DNA from: Halomonas sp. QHL1
Lineage (GTDB): Bacteria > Pseudomonadota > Gammaproteobacteria > Pseudomonadales > Halomonadaceae
Reading direction: 5' to 3'
NCBI RefSeq assembly: GCF_001882345.1
Contig: NZ_MINL01000001.1
Coordinates: 499,944-563,943 of the forward strand
DNA length: 64,000 bases
A program made the translations under genes and the position numbers. Positions 36,298 through 44,057 of this stretch are shown in pieces; positions within the stretch are counted from its first letter, which is position 1, and every line of letters starts with the position of its first letter. The notes beneath the pieces were generated by a model that worked only from the letters and a program-made list of their open reading frames with translations, was not told where the DNA came from and did no database searches.

Positions 36298-38193
36298 ATG
36301 TCCGATTCTGCTCCCGACATTATCTTTCATAATGGTCAGATCACGACGCTTGATAGGGCGAACCCCAACGCCACCGCCGTTGCGATCAAAAATGGCAGGT
36401 TCCTGGCCGTCGGCTTAGATCAGGAGGTCATTGCCTTGGCCAGCCCAGGCACCCAGGTCGTTAATCTCCAGCGGCGTAGCGTACTGCCCGGCCTGTTCGA
36501 CAACCATACCCACGTGGTGCGCGGCGGCTTGAATTACAACCTCGAACTGCGCTGGGACGGCGTACGCTCGCTGGCTGACGCAATGGACATGCTCAAACGC
36601 CAAGTCGCCATTACCCCCGCACCGCAATGGGTGCGCGTGATAGGCGGCTTTACCGAGCACCAGTTCGTGGAAAAACGCCTGCCGACCCTGGCAGAAATCA
36701 ATGCGATCGCCCCTGACACCCCCGTGTTCCTGATGCACCTGTATGACCGTGCTTTACTTAATGGTGCTGCCTTGCGTGCCGCTGGCTATACCAGGAATAC
36801 ACCCGAACCGCCTGGTGGTCAGATCATTCGCGATGCTAACGGCAACCCCACCGGACTACTGCTGGCCAAACCCAACGCGATGATTCTCTACTCCACGCTC
36901 GCCAAGGGCCCAAAGCTGCCGTTCGACTACCAGGTTAACTCCACTCGCCACTTCATGCGTGAGTTGAATCGTCTCGGCGTGACCGGCGTGATTGATGCAG
37001 GTGGCGGCTTCCAGAATTACCCAGAAGGCTATGAAGTTATCCAGAAGCTTTCTGATGAAGGGCAGATAACCGTTCGTCTGGCCTACAACCTGTTTACGCA
37101 GAAACCTAAGGAAGAAAAGGAAGACTTTCTGAAATGGACGTCAAGCGTAAAGTACAAGCAGGGCGATGACTATTTCCGCCACAACGGCGCTGGCGAGATG
37201 CTTGTTTACTCGGCTGCCGATTTCGAGGATTTCCGTGTAGAGCGTCCCGACATGCCACCAGAAATGGAGGGCGAGTTGGAAGAAGTCGTGCGTGTGCTAG
37301 CAGAAAACAAGTGGCCCTGGCGGTTGCACGCCACCTACGACGAAACCATTACTCGCGCGCTGGACGTGTTTGAAAAGGTTAATCAGGATATCCCGCTAGA
37401 CGGTATTAACTGGTTTTTCGACCACGCTGAGACTATTTCTGACAAATCCATTGACCGCATCGCTGCGCTGGGTGGCGGCATCGCTGTTCAGCATCGTATG
37501 GCCTACCAGGGCGAATATTTTGTCGAACGTTATGGAGCCCGTGCCGCCGAGGCGACCCCACCCGTCAAACGCATGCTAGAGAAGGGCGTTAAAGTCTCCG
37601 CTGGAACCGATGCTACCCGGGTGGCCTCGTATAACCCCTGGGTGTCGCTATCGTGGATGATCACCGGCAAAACGGTCGGCGGTCTCGGCTTGTATCCGCG
37701 AGATAACCTGCTCGACCGCGAGACGGCGCTGCGCATGTGGACCGAGAAAGTGGCTTGGTTCTCCAACGAGGAAGGCAAGCGGGGCTGCATTAAGGCCGGC
37801 CAGTTCGCTGATTTTATCGTACCGAGTAGAGATTTCTTCAGCGTGCCTGAAGATGAGATCTCCTTCCTGACCTCCGACCTGACGGTAGTGGGTGGGCGCA
37901 TTGTCTATGGTGACAATGATTTTGCGACACTGGACGACAATTTGCTGCCGCCTGCCATGCCTGACTGGTCGCCGACACGCACCTTTAAGGGCTACGGTGC
38001 CTGGGGCGAGCCCGAAGGTGCGGGTAAACATTCTCTGGCACCGTTACAGGCTCAAGCGATGGCCAGCTGTGGCTGTGCTAGCGCGTGTGGCCTACACGGC
38101 CATGATCATGCCCGGGCCTGGGCATCTAATGCGCCGACGTCGGATCTTAAAGGTTTTTTCGGTGCTCTCGGCTGTTCCTGCTGGGCCGTGTGA
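36298..38193 (+). CDS. YtcJ-type amidohydrolase with Cys/His-rich tail
   Basis: It starts at the ATG at 36298 (GATGGAG upstream) and gives about 631 residues. It is an amidohydrolase_3 metal-dependent TIM barrel: FDNHTHVVRGG (first metal His pair), central WRLHATYDETI and FDHAETI, and SAGTDATRVASYNPW (metal Asp). The C-terminal 40 residues are unusual: SCGCASACGLHGHDHA, then GALGCSCWAV, six Cys and three His. This may be a second metal-binding site or a redox tail. The substrate is unknown; formamide- or hydantoin-like compounds are typical for YtcJ. It lies in line with two isochorismatase hydrolases and an MFS exporter. Confidence 0.87.
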   Translation: MSDSAPDIIFHNGQITTLDRANPNATAVAIKNGRFLAVGLDQEVIALASPGTQVVNLQRRSVLPGLFDNHTHVVRGGLNYNLELRWDGVRSLADAMDMLKRQVAITPAPQWVRVIGGFTEHQFVEKRLPTLAEINAIAPDTPVFLMHLYDRALLNGAALRAAGYTRNTPEPPGGQIIRDANGNPTGLLLAKPNAMILYSTLAKGPKLPFDYQVNSTRHFMRELNRLGVTGVIDAGGGFQNYPEGYEVIQKLSDEGQITVRLAYNLFTQKPKEEKEDFLKWTSSVKYKQGDDYFRHNGAGEMLVYSAADFEDFRVERPDMPPEMEGELEEVVRVLAENKWPWRLHATYDETITRALDVFEKVNQDIPLDGINWFFDHAETISDKSIDRIAALGGGIAVQHRMAYQGEYFVERYGARAAEATPPVKRMLEKGVKVSAGTDATRVASYNPWVSLSWMITGKTVGGLGLYPRDNLLDRETALRMWTEKVAWFSNEEGKRGCIKAGQFADFIVPSRDFFSVPEDEISFLTSDLTVVGGRIVYGDNDFATLDDNLLPPAMPDWSPTRTFKGYGAWGEPEGAGKHSLAPLQAQAMASCGCASACGLHGHDHARAWASNAPTSDLKGFFGALGCSCWAV

Positions 38194-38262
38194 AGGTGCA
38201 CACCTAATGCATACGTACACTGCTTTGGAGCAAAGACCCCTTGGGTTGCAGGAGCTAGAGAC

Positions 38263-39885
38263 ATGAGTAAGGCCCAATCCACTAATCTTCCCACATCTCC
38301 GGACAGTGCTTTTGCTCCGTTGCGGCAGACCCTATTCGCCGTACTCTGGGCGGCCACCATTATCGGCAGCATTGGCAGTTTCGTGCGTGATGTGACCAGT
38401 GCCTGGCTGGTGACGGATCTATCCTCTTCGCCAGCGGCCGTCGCTATGGTGCAGGCTGCCGCTACGCTGCCGGTTTTTCTTTTGGCGATACCGGCAGGTG
38501 TGCTTTCCGATATGCTCGACCGGCGTAAGCTGCTGATCTGCGTTCAGCTTATGCTGGCTTGTGTCAGCGTTTGCCTCGTTATTCTTTCGCTTACGGATCA
38601 GCATTCTGTGGCATCACTGATAATGCTTACTTTTATAGGGGGCATAGGCGTTGCTCTGATGGGCCCCACTTGGCAGGCCATCGTCCCCGAGCTGGTAGAC
38701 AAGAAAGACTTCAAGAACGCAGTGGGACTTAACTCGCTGGGGATCAACATTGCCCGTGCCGTAGGTCCTGCTTTGGGCGGGCTGCTGTTGGCCAGCATGG
38801 GTGCAGCGTTTACCTATGGAGTAGACGTTCTGAGTTATGCAGTTGTCATCGCTGCGCTGATTTGGTGGAAACGACCAGCAACACAACGGGATGCCCTATC
38901 CGAACGCTTCCCAGGTGCTTTCCGAGCCGGGCTGCGCTATGCCCGCGGCAGTCATGAGCTGCATGTTGTCCTGCTGCGCGCTTTTCTCTTCTTTGCGATG
39001 GCCAGTTCAGTCTGGGCGCTGTTGCCTTTAGTCGCACGTCAGCTACTGGAAGGCGGCCCTGGATTCTATGGCATATTGCTTGGCGCAGTTGGCCTGGGCG
39101 CAATCGGAGGGGCTGTTATTATGCCCCGTTTGCGCACGTACCTTAGCGCCGACGGCCTACTTCTAACGTCGGCATTGGTCACTTCGGCCGTCATGGCTTT
39201 GCTATCCCTGTCGCCGCCTAAATGGCTCGCAGTATCCTCTCTATTGATTCTTGGTGCAGGGTGGATTACAGCGTTGACGACGCTCAATGGCGTAGCGCAG
39301 GCAATTCTTCCCAACTGGGTGCGTGGCCGCTCCCTAGCTGTATATCTGACGGTGTTCAATGGCGCCATGGCCGCGGGCAGTTTGGCATGGGGGGTAATCG
39401 CTCAAGGAATTGGCGTGCCCTTGGCGTTCCTATCTGGCGCGGTCGGGCTAGCAGCGATCGGATGTATTGCACACCGTATCAAGTTGCCCAAAGGCGAATC
39501 CGACTTAATGCCGTCAAATCACTGGCCTGAGCCACTGACAGCCACTCCCGTCGAGTATGACCGCGGCCCGGTGCTTATCCAGATAGAGTACCGAATAGCC
39601 CTCGAAGATCGTTCAGCATATCTGAAAATATTGGCTAGGCTCTCGGCTGAAAGACGGCGTGATGGCGCCTATGCGTGGGGGATTACTGAGGATTCAGCCG
39701 ATCCCACCTTGATGTTGGAATGGTTCCAGGTTGAATCCTGGGCAGAGCATCTGCGTCAGCATAAGCGCGTTTCTAAATCAGCCGCCGATATCCAAGAAGA
39801 AGTCCTGCGTTTCCACCAAGGGGAGGAACGCCCGGTCGTGCGCCATTTTCTGACTTTCAATCATCCCCATGAAGGTCGAGCGTAA
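38263..39885 (+). CDS. MFS exporter (MFS_3 / EntS-like) with C-terminal ABM-like domain
   Basis: The 540-residue protein has residues ~20-410 forming twelve membrane helices, with the MFS_3 signatures GSFVRDVTSAWLVTDL, LSDMLDRRKLLI and LVDKKDFKNAVGLNS. Residues ~430-540 are a soluble ferredoxin-like domain (VLIQIEYRIALEDRSAYLKI... MLEWFQVESWAEHLRQHKR) like antibiotic-biosynthesis monooxygenase dimers. The family (formerly DUF894) exports siderophores or other small compounds. It begins 70 bp after the amidohydrolase stop, so export or uptake of the substrate or product of that enzyme is plausible. Confidence 0.88.
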   Translation: MSKAQSTNLPTSPDSAFAPLRQTLFAVLWAATIIGSIGSFVRDVTSAWLVTDLSSSPAAVAMVQAAATLPVFLLAIPAGVLSDMLDRRKLLICVQLMLACVSVCLVILSLTDQHSVASLIMLTFIGGIGVALMGPTWQAIVPELVDKKDFKNAVGLNSLGINIARAVGPALGGLLLASMGAAFTYGVDVLSYAVVIAALIWWKRPATQRDALSERFPGAFRAGLRYARGSHELHVVLLRAFLFFAMASSVWALLPLVARQLLEGGPGFYGILLGAVGLGAIGGAVIMPRLRTYLSADGLLLTSALVTSAVMALLSLSPPKWLAVSSLLILGAGWITALTTLNGVAQAILPNWVRGRSLAVYLTVFNGAMAAGSLAWGVIAQGIGVPLAFLSGAVGLAAIGCIAHRIKLPKGESDLMPSNHWPEPLTATPVEYDRGPVLIQIEYRIALEDRSAYLKILARLSAERRRDGAYAWGITEDSADPTLMLEWFQVESWAEHLRQHKRVSKSAADIQEEVLRFHQGEERPVVRHFLTFNHPHEGRA

Positions 39886-39908
39886 GGTTTGATTCAATTC
39901 AAGGGGCT

Positions 39909-39937
39909 GAGTACTGAGCTTAGTACTAATTTTAAGT
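39909..39937. repeat. Degenerate tandem units left of IS insertion
   Basis: TGAGTACTGAGC, TTAGTACTAATTT and TTAAGT are diverged copies of the 13-bp unit found intact on the right side of the IS. They show the array existed before insertion. Confidence 0.6.
39930..39937. repeat. Left target-site duplication TTTTAAGT
   Basis: This 8-bp sequence directly precedes the left inverted repeat. The identical 8 bp follow the right inverted repeat at 41287-41294. ISL3 elements produce 8-bp duplications. Confidence 0.9.
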
Positions 39938-41286
39938 GGCTCTTCGACGTTGTGTGTGGAATTTGTCTCCTGAGCTGGGCCAGAATAGGGACTCCACAAC
40001 GGCAGTAGGTATGGCATGGACGGCACCCAGATTCTAACTCTCGGCCTGGGCTTAGAAGCGCCCTGGATCCTCAAGAACCAGCACCTGGATACCTCTGTGT
40101 CGCCCCACCGTCTGGATCTCTATGTCGAGGCGGAGCGAGGCAGTCTCTATCCCTGTCCGGAGTGCGGTAAGACCTGCCAGGCCCACGACTTTGCCGACAA
40201 AACCTGGCGGCATCTGAACTTCTTTCAGCATCACTGTTACCTGCATGCTCGCGTGCCTCGCACGAAGTGTCCTGAACATGGCGTCAAACGCATAGAGGTG
40301 CCCTGGGCGCGGCCGGGCAGCGACTTCACCCTGCTGTTTGAGCAAGCGGCCATGTCACTGGTCAAGGAGATGCCGGTGCTGGCCGTCTCCCGCCAGTTGG
40401 AGATTTCCGACAAACGACTATGGCGCATCGTGCATCACTACGTGGGCCGAATGCTGGGGGAACTGGATCTGTCCAAGGTGGCGGCGGTCGGCGTGGACGA
40501 AACCGCGTCCCGGCGCGGCCATCGCTATGTCACGGTATTCCTCGACATGAAGCGCAAGCAGGAACCGGTGATCTTCGCTGTTCAAGGCTGCGGCAAGGAT
40601 GCCATCCAAGCATTTAGTGCCTTCCTGACAACCCATGGCGGCAATACGGACAATGTGGTCGAGGTCGTCTGCGACATGTCACCCGCCTTCCTTAGCGGCA
40701 TCACCGAGCACCTTCCCAAGGCCGAGGTAACGGTCGACTGGTTCCATATTGTGCAGACCTTTACCAAGCGGCTGGACGAGGTACGCAAGAAAGAGCGCCG
40801 CGAGCAGGAACACCCTAAGTCGCTGCGCTGGGCACTGCTGAAGAACCTGGACAACGAGAATCTGAAACCTCCACAGTTGGCGGCGCTCCAGGAGTTGGTA
40901 GCCGATCAGAGCGCCACGGCCGACGCCTGGATAATCAAGGAAAAGCTGCGCTGGATCCAGAAGGCCCCAACGCCCAGAGCGGCTCGGTGGCGCATCACGA
41001 ACTACCTCAAAGTCATGCAAACGGCGGTGTCTAAAAAGCCACTACTGAAGCCGATGGGAAAGGCCTTGGCGACACTTGAGCGGCACGCGGAAGCCGTGGT
41101 TAGGCGCTGGCACTCGGGACTGACGAACGCAAGACTGGAAGGGATGAACGGTCTGTTTCAGGCGGCTCGGTCACGCGCACGTGGCTATCGGAACGAGACT
41201 AACTTCATCGCCATGATCTACCTGATTGGCAGCCCGGTGGGCCGCCTGTTCGATCAGGCTAAATCCACATGAAGTGACGAAGAACC
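39938..41286 (+). mobile_element. Complete ISL3-family insertion sequence (1349 bp)
   Basis: Imperfect 23-bp terminal inverted repeats (left GGCTCTTCGACG...TGTGGA, right reading inward GGTTCTTCGTCA...TGTGGA; 16 of 23 match) flank one transposase gene. The 8-bp duplication TTTTAAGT lies on both sides. The element is full length, so it may be active or recently active. It interrupts a 13-bp tandem repeat between the MFS exporter gene and the acetyltransferase gene. Confidence 0.92.
40016..41272 (+). CDS. ISL3-family transposase
   Basis: The 418-residue protein has an N-terminal zinc-finger region (CPECGKTC and KCPEHG). A DDE catalytic core follows, with Asp in VGVDETASRRGHRY, Asp in VVCDMSPAF, and Glu in NARLEGMNGLFQ. 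TVDWFHIVQ is a family landmark. The frame is intact from the ATG at 40016 to 14 bp before the right end. Confidence 0.95.
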   Translation: MDGTQILTLGLGLEAPWILKNQHLDTSVSPHRLDLYVEAERGSLYPCPECGKTCQAHDFADKTWRHLNFFQHHCYLHARVPRTKCPEHGVKRIEVPWARPGSDFTLLFEQAAMSLVKEMPVLAVSRQLEISDKRLWRIVHHYVGRMLGELDLSKVAAVGVDETASRRGHRYVTVFLDMKRKQEPVIFAVQGCGKDAIQAFSAFLTTHGGNTDNVVEVVCDMSPAFLSGITEHLPKAEVTVDWFHIVQTFTKRLDEVRKKERREQEHPKSLRWALLKNLDNENLKPPQLAALQELVADQSATADAWIIKEKLRWIQKAPTPRAARWRITNYLKVMQTAVSKKPLLKPMGKALATLERHAEAVVRRWHSGLTNARLEGMNGLFQAARSRARGYRNETNFIAMIYLIGSPVGRLFDQAKST

Positions 41287-41294
41287 TTTTAAGT
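41287..41294. repeat. Right target-site duplication TTTTAAGT
   Basis: It is identical to 39930-39937 and overlaps the first unit of the tandem repeat. Confidence 0.9.
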
Positions 41295-41362
41295 ACAGGT
41301 CTTAAGTACAGGTCTTAAGTACAGGTCTTAAGTACAGCTCTTAAGTACTGGTTTTAAGTGCT
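41289..41362. repeat. 13-bp tandem repeat TTAAGTACAGGTC
   Basis: Five units run head to tail at 41289-41353 (the first three identical, the fourth and fifth with one and two or three changes), then a partial unit. Each contains the palindrome-like AGTACT or AGTACA core. It lies in front of the acetyltransferase gene and could bind a protein cooperatively, but it may also be simple slippage. Confidence 0.85.
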
Positions 41363-41447
41363 AAAGAAATAAAAGACTCACGATAACTATTAACTTATAG
41401 AAACAAATGCTGAGTTGTTTGTTCGTTAATACAACAAGGAGAAAGCA

Positions 41448-41750
41448 ATGTCTGGAACACCTGAAGCCTATTTTGCCATTAAGCATGAAACTAGCGATAC
41501 CAAAGGGCGCTATGTAGTTGAAATTAATGGTGCCAAAGCAGAGATGACCTATTCGAAAGCGGGTGATTCGATGATCATCATTGATAGCACTGAAGTGCCT
41601 GATGCCATGCGCGGACAAAAAGTGGGCGTTGCATTAGTGACTCAAGCGGTGGGAGACGCCCGTTCTTCGGGTAAAAAAATCATCCCGTTATGCCCATTTG
41701 CAAAAGCACAGTTTGCACGCCACTCAGAGTGGCACGATGTGCTGTTGTAA
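41448..41750 (+). CDS. Small GNAT-like acetyltransferase (YjdJ/NATD1 type)
   Basis: The 100-residue single-domain protein has EMTYSKAGDSMIIIDSTEVP, then the acetyl-CoA loop RGQKVGVALVTQAVGDAR, then IIPLCPFAKAQFARHSEWHDVL with the conserved Cys and Arg/His of this subfamily. Its role is unknown. AAGGAG precedes the ATG. It is 44 bp before the pirin gene on the same strand, probably cotranscribed. Confidence 0.88.
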   Translation: MSGTPEAYFAIKHETSDTKGRYVVEINGAKAEMTYSKAGDSMIIIDSTEVPDAMRGQKVGVALVTQAVGDARSSGKKIIPLCPFAKAQFARHSEWHDVLL

Positions 41751-41794
41751 GGTACGCGCCTCATTTGCCTACCTCTTACATCTGGAGAATACCT

Positions 41795-42742
41795 ATGAGT
41801 TGGATGCCTGATTTAGAGCCAAAATGCCCATCCGCCGGTAGCTTGAATGATATAGAGACACTGATTGTTCCACGCGCTCGGGATTTGGGTGGTTTCGAGG
41901 TGCGACGTGCACTACCTGCCCCGAAACGGCAGATGGTAGGGCCGTTCATTTTTTTTGATCAGATGGGACCCGTTGAGTTTCTTGAGGATGAGGGCATTGA
42001 TGTACGCCCACATCCCCATATTGGGCTTGCCACAGTGACTTATCTATATCAGGGGGAGTTTCAGCACCGTGATAGCCTGGGGACTAATCAAATAATTCGT
42101 CCTGGCGCGGTTAATTGGATGGTGGCGGGCAATGGGGTCACCCATTCAGAGCGCACCAGTGCAATCACTCGTCAGAACAAGCACTCGGTGTTGGGGATAC
42201 AGACCTGGGTGGCACTTCCCGAAGCTTATGAAGACCAGCCTGCCAGCTTTGAGCATCATAGCGAGGAGTCGCTACCGATGCTGGAAGGTGAGGGTAAAGA
42301 AGTGCGTCTGATTCTAGGCACGGCCTGGGGAGAACGGGCACCGGTACAAACCTTCTCTGAAATGTTCTATGCGGATGCCGTACTGCAACCAGGTGCAAAG
42401 CTCCCATTACCGGATGGCCATGAGGATCGAGGTATTTATGTTATGTCCGGTAGTGTCATTATTGCAGGCGAGACCTTCGAGTCCGGTCGCATGATGGTAT
42501 TCCGGCCAGGCGATCCGATAACGGTGGTAGCGGGCGAAATCGGCACCCGACTGATGCTGCTGGGCGGTGAAACTCTGAATGGCCCCCGCTATATTTCCTG
42601 GAACTTCGTCGCTTCATCCCGAGAAAAGCTAGAAGCCGCCAAACAGGCTTGGGTAGAAGCGGATTTTGAGAATGGTCGCTTTCGCCTTCCCCCTGGAGAC
42701 GATGCTGAGTTCATTCCTTTTCCTGGAGAACCTGCTAAATAA
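41795..42742 (+). CDS. Pirin-family protein
   Basis: It starts at the ATG at 41795 (CTGGAG upstream); the frame open from 41690 overlaps the acetyltransferase. The protein has about 315 residues and a bicupin fold. The N-terminal metal site is DVRPHPHIGLATVTYLYQGE (HxH) with a later Glu in THSERTS; the C-terminal cupin is degenerate. Bacterial pirins are quercetin dioxygenases or regulators of central metabolism (PDH in Serratia). Another pirin (YhaK type) survives only as a remnant at 26887. Confidence 0.88.
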   Translation: MSWMPDLEPKCPSAGSLNDIETLIVPRARDLGGFEVRRALPAPKRQMVGPFIFFDQMGPVEFLEDEGIDVRPHPHIGLATVTYLYQGEFQHRDSLGTNQIIRPGAVNWMVAGNGVTHSERTSAITRQNKHSVLGIQTWVALPEAYEDQPASFEHHSEESLPMLEGEGKEVRLILGTAWGERAPVQTFSEMFYADAVLQPGAKLPLPDGHEDRGIYVMSGSVIIAGETFESGRMMVFRPGDPITVVAGEIGTRLMLLGGETLNGPRYISWNFVASSREKLEAAKQAWVEADFENGRFRLPPGDDAEFIPFPGEPAK

Positions 42743-42748
42743 CACCCA

Positions 42749-42778
42749 TAAAAAGCTGGCTGCCTCAGGCAGTCAGCT
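42749..42778 (-). terminator. Intrinsic terminator for the 42894 gene (minus strand)
   Basis: An 11-bp near-perfect hairpin AGCTGACTGCC-TGA-GGCAGCCAGCT (with one G-T pair) is followed on the minus strand by TTTTT (42753-42749). It lies 116 nt after the minus-strand gene and 7 nt after the pirin stop on the plus strand, so it may end both transcripts. Confidence 0.75.
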
Positions 42779-42893
42779 AACCCACTCAATGATTTAATAA
42801 CGCTTAGCGGTTTGGTAGTTCTGAACCATGGGGAAACCTCAAATCTCGGGTAACAAAAAGCCACTGCTGGTGGTTTTTGCTAGCTGTTCTTTG

Positions 42894-43721
42894 TTACTTT
42901 TCAAACTGAATATGAAGAGGGCCGGGTTTCATGTTTCTAAAATTTACCCGATGAGCCCCTTTTGAGTTAATAAACTCAATTTTGTTTTCGCCATTCACTA
43001 CTGCTTTAGCTGCATCCATTTCTGATAACGCTAGCTGATCATTGATGCTTAGTAGCACATAGTTCGGATGTAGCATGCCCTCAAGCTGTGAAGCTGAATG
43101 TATACTGACAATTTTCAGACCATCATCGGTGTTCTTATAAGACCGAAGTTGATCCGCCTCTCCTTGAATGCCATGAAAAGACGTACGATTAAGGAATAAA
43201 GTATCTGTTTTTTCTTCCCCTTCAAGCGTCAAAAAAGTAATTGAATTTTCACCGGTAACGATACGATCAACGACATCATTTTCTAATGATGTGACTGGCT
43301 GGCCGTTAAAGGTAATAATCATGTCCCCGGTGGAAAGGGTTTTAGAAAGAGAGCTTGTTGCGGGCACCGATGTTAACCTGAGAGCACTGTTTTTTAGGGT
43401 GTTCGGCTGTTCTGCGTCAGGCTTAGATAAATCCATTCCCACCAACTGATCACATGTGTTCTGATAAATACTATTAATCATGCTGAAAATGGCTGCTAGC
43501 ATGGTGGCGCTTACTGCTTGCCCTATTGCAATCGCCCATATAAATACGTTCGGCTCTGTAGATGTTTCTGTCTGGCCAACACTATTAAGGCGTGGCACTT
43601 CAATAAATCCAGCGGTAGCAATAACTGCAATACCGCCCACAATTGCGAGCAGTGCAAGAATCCACGCAAGTGCGACCCAGCCGTTCCAGCGCGTTCTATC
43701 CGGTATATTTTGTGCTGACAT
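42894..43721 (-). CDS. Membrane protein with two PDZ-like segments, unknown
   Basis: The 275-residue protein has two N-terminal membrane helices (about 14-36 and 58-84). A Ser/Thr-rich C-terminal part then contains repeated strand pairs that look like two degenerate PDZ-type modules (LSTGDMIITFNGQPV and GMLHPNYVLLSINDQLAL, each followed by an N-rich VxGENxIxF strand). GGGGA precedes the ATG. No family was recognised. Lower GC than the flanks suggests foreign origin. It stands alone. Confidence 0.6.
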   Translation of the reverse strand: MSAQNIPDRTRWNGWVALAWILALLAIVGGIAVIATAGFIEVPRLNSVGQTETSTEPNVFIWAIAIGQAVSATMLAAIFSMINSIYQNTCDQLVGMDLSKPDAEQPNTLKNSALRLTSVPATSSLSKTLSTGDMIITFNGQPVTSLENDVVDRIVTGENSITFLTLEGEEKTDTLFLNRTSFHGIQGEADQLRSYKNTDDGLKIVSIHSASQLEGMLHPNYVLLSINDQLALSEMDAAKAVVNGENKIEFINSKGAHRVNFRNMKPGPLHIQFEK

Positions 43722-43834
43722 AAAAATCCCCTGTTGAGTTACCCCAATAGGAAACGTACCGCACTTCGTTAATTATGACGAGGCTTCTAGTGTCAACGGA
43801 AACAGCCTTCTTTCGCGCCAACACTTGAGCCCGA

Positions 43835-44014
43835 TGCGCGTCACGCGCTGCGTGAACAGAAGAGCCGCCCGCTAATCGATTAACTTCAGGCCTGGCTCGA
43901 CAAGCCGTGGCCCAGGTGCTGACTAAAAGTGCGCTGGGTAAAGCCCTGCACTACCTGAACAACCAGTGGCCACGCCTGAATGAACGGTCAAGTCTCGCGA
44001 AACTCGGCGCGTGA
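43835..44014 (+). pseudogene. IS66-family transposase C-terminal remnant
   Basis: One frame gives RHALREQKSRPLID-stop-LQAWLDK; after a shift another gives VLTKSALGKALHYLNNQWPRLNE and TGA at 44012. These match the C-terminal end of IS66 TnpC (KSPLGKALxYxxNQWPxL). The rest of the transposase, TnpA, TnpB and ends are missing. It fills part of the 336-bp gap between the membrane protein and the fusion gene. Confidence 0.8.
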
Positions 44015-44057
44015 GGTTAAGCAAGCTTTACTTGGCCGTCCTTCGCCTGCCGATGCT

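Noticed and set aside
41289..41362. CRISPR-like array
   Set aside because: 13-bp units run head to tail without spacers and no cas genes are near, so it is a simple tandem repeat.
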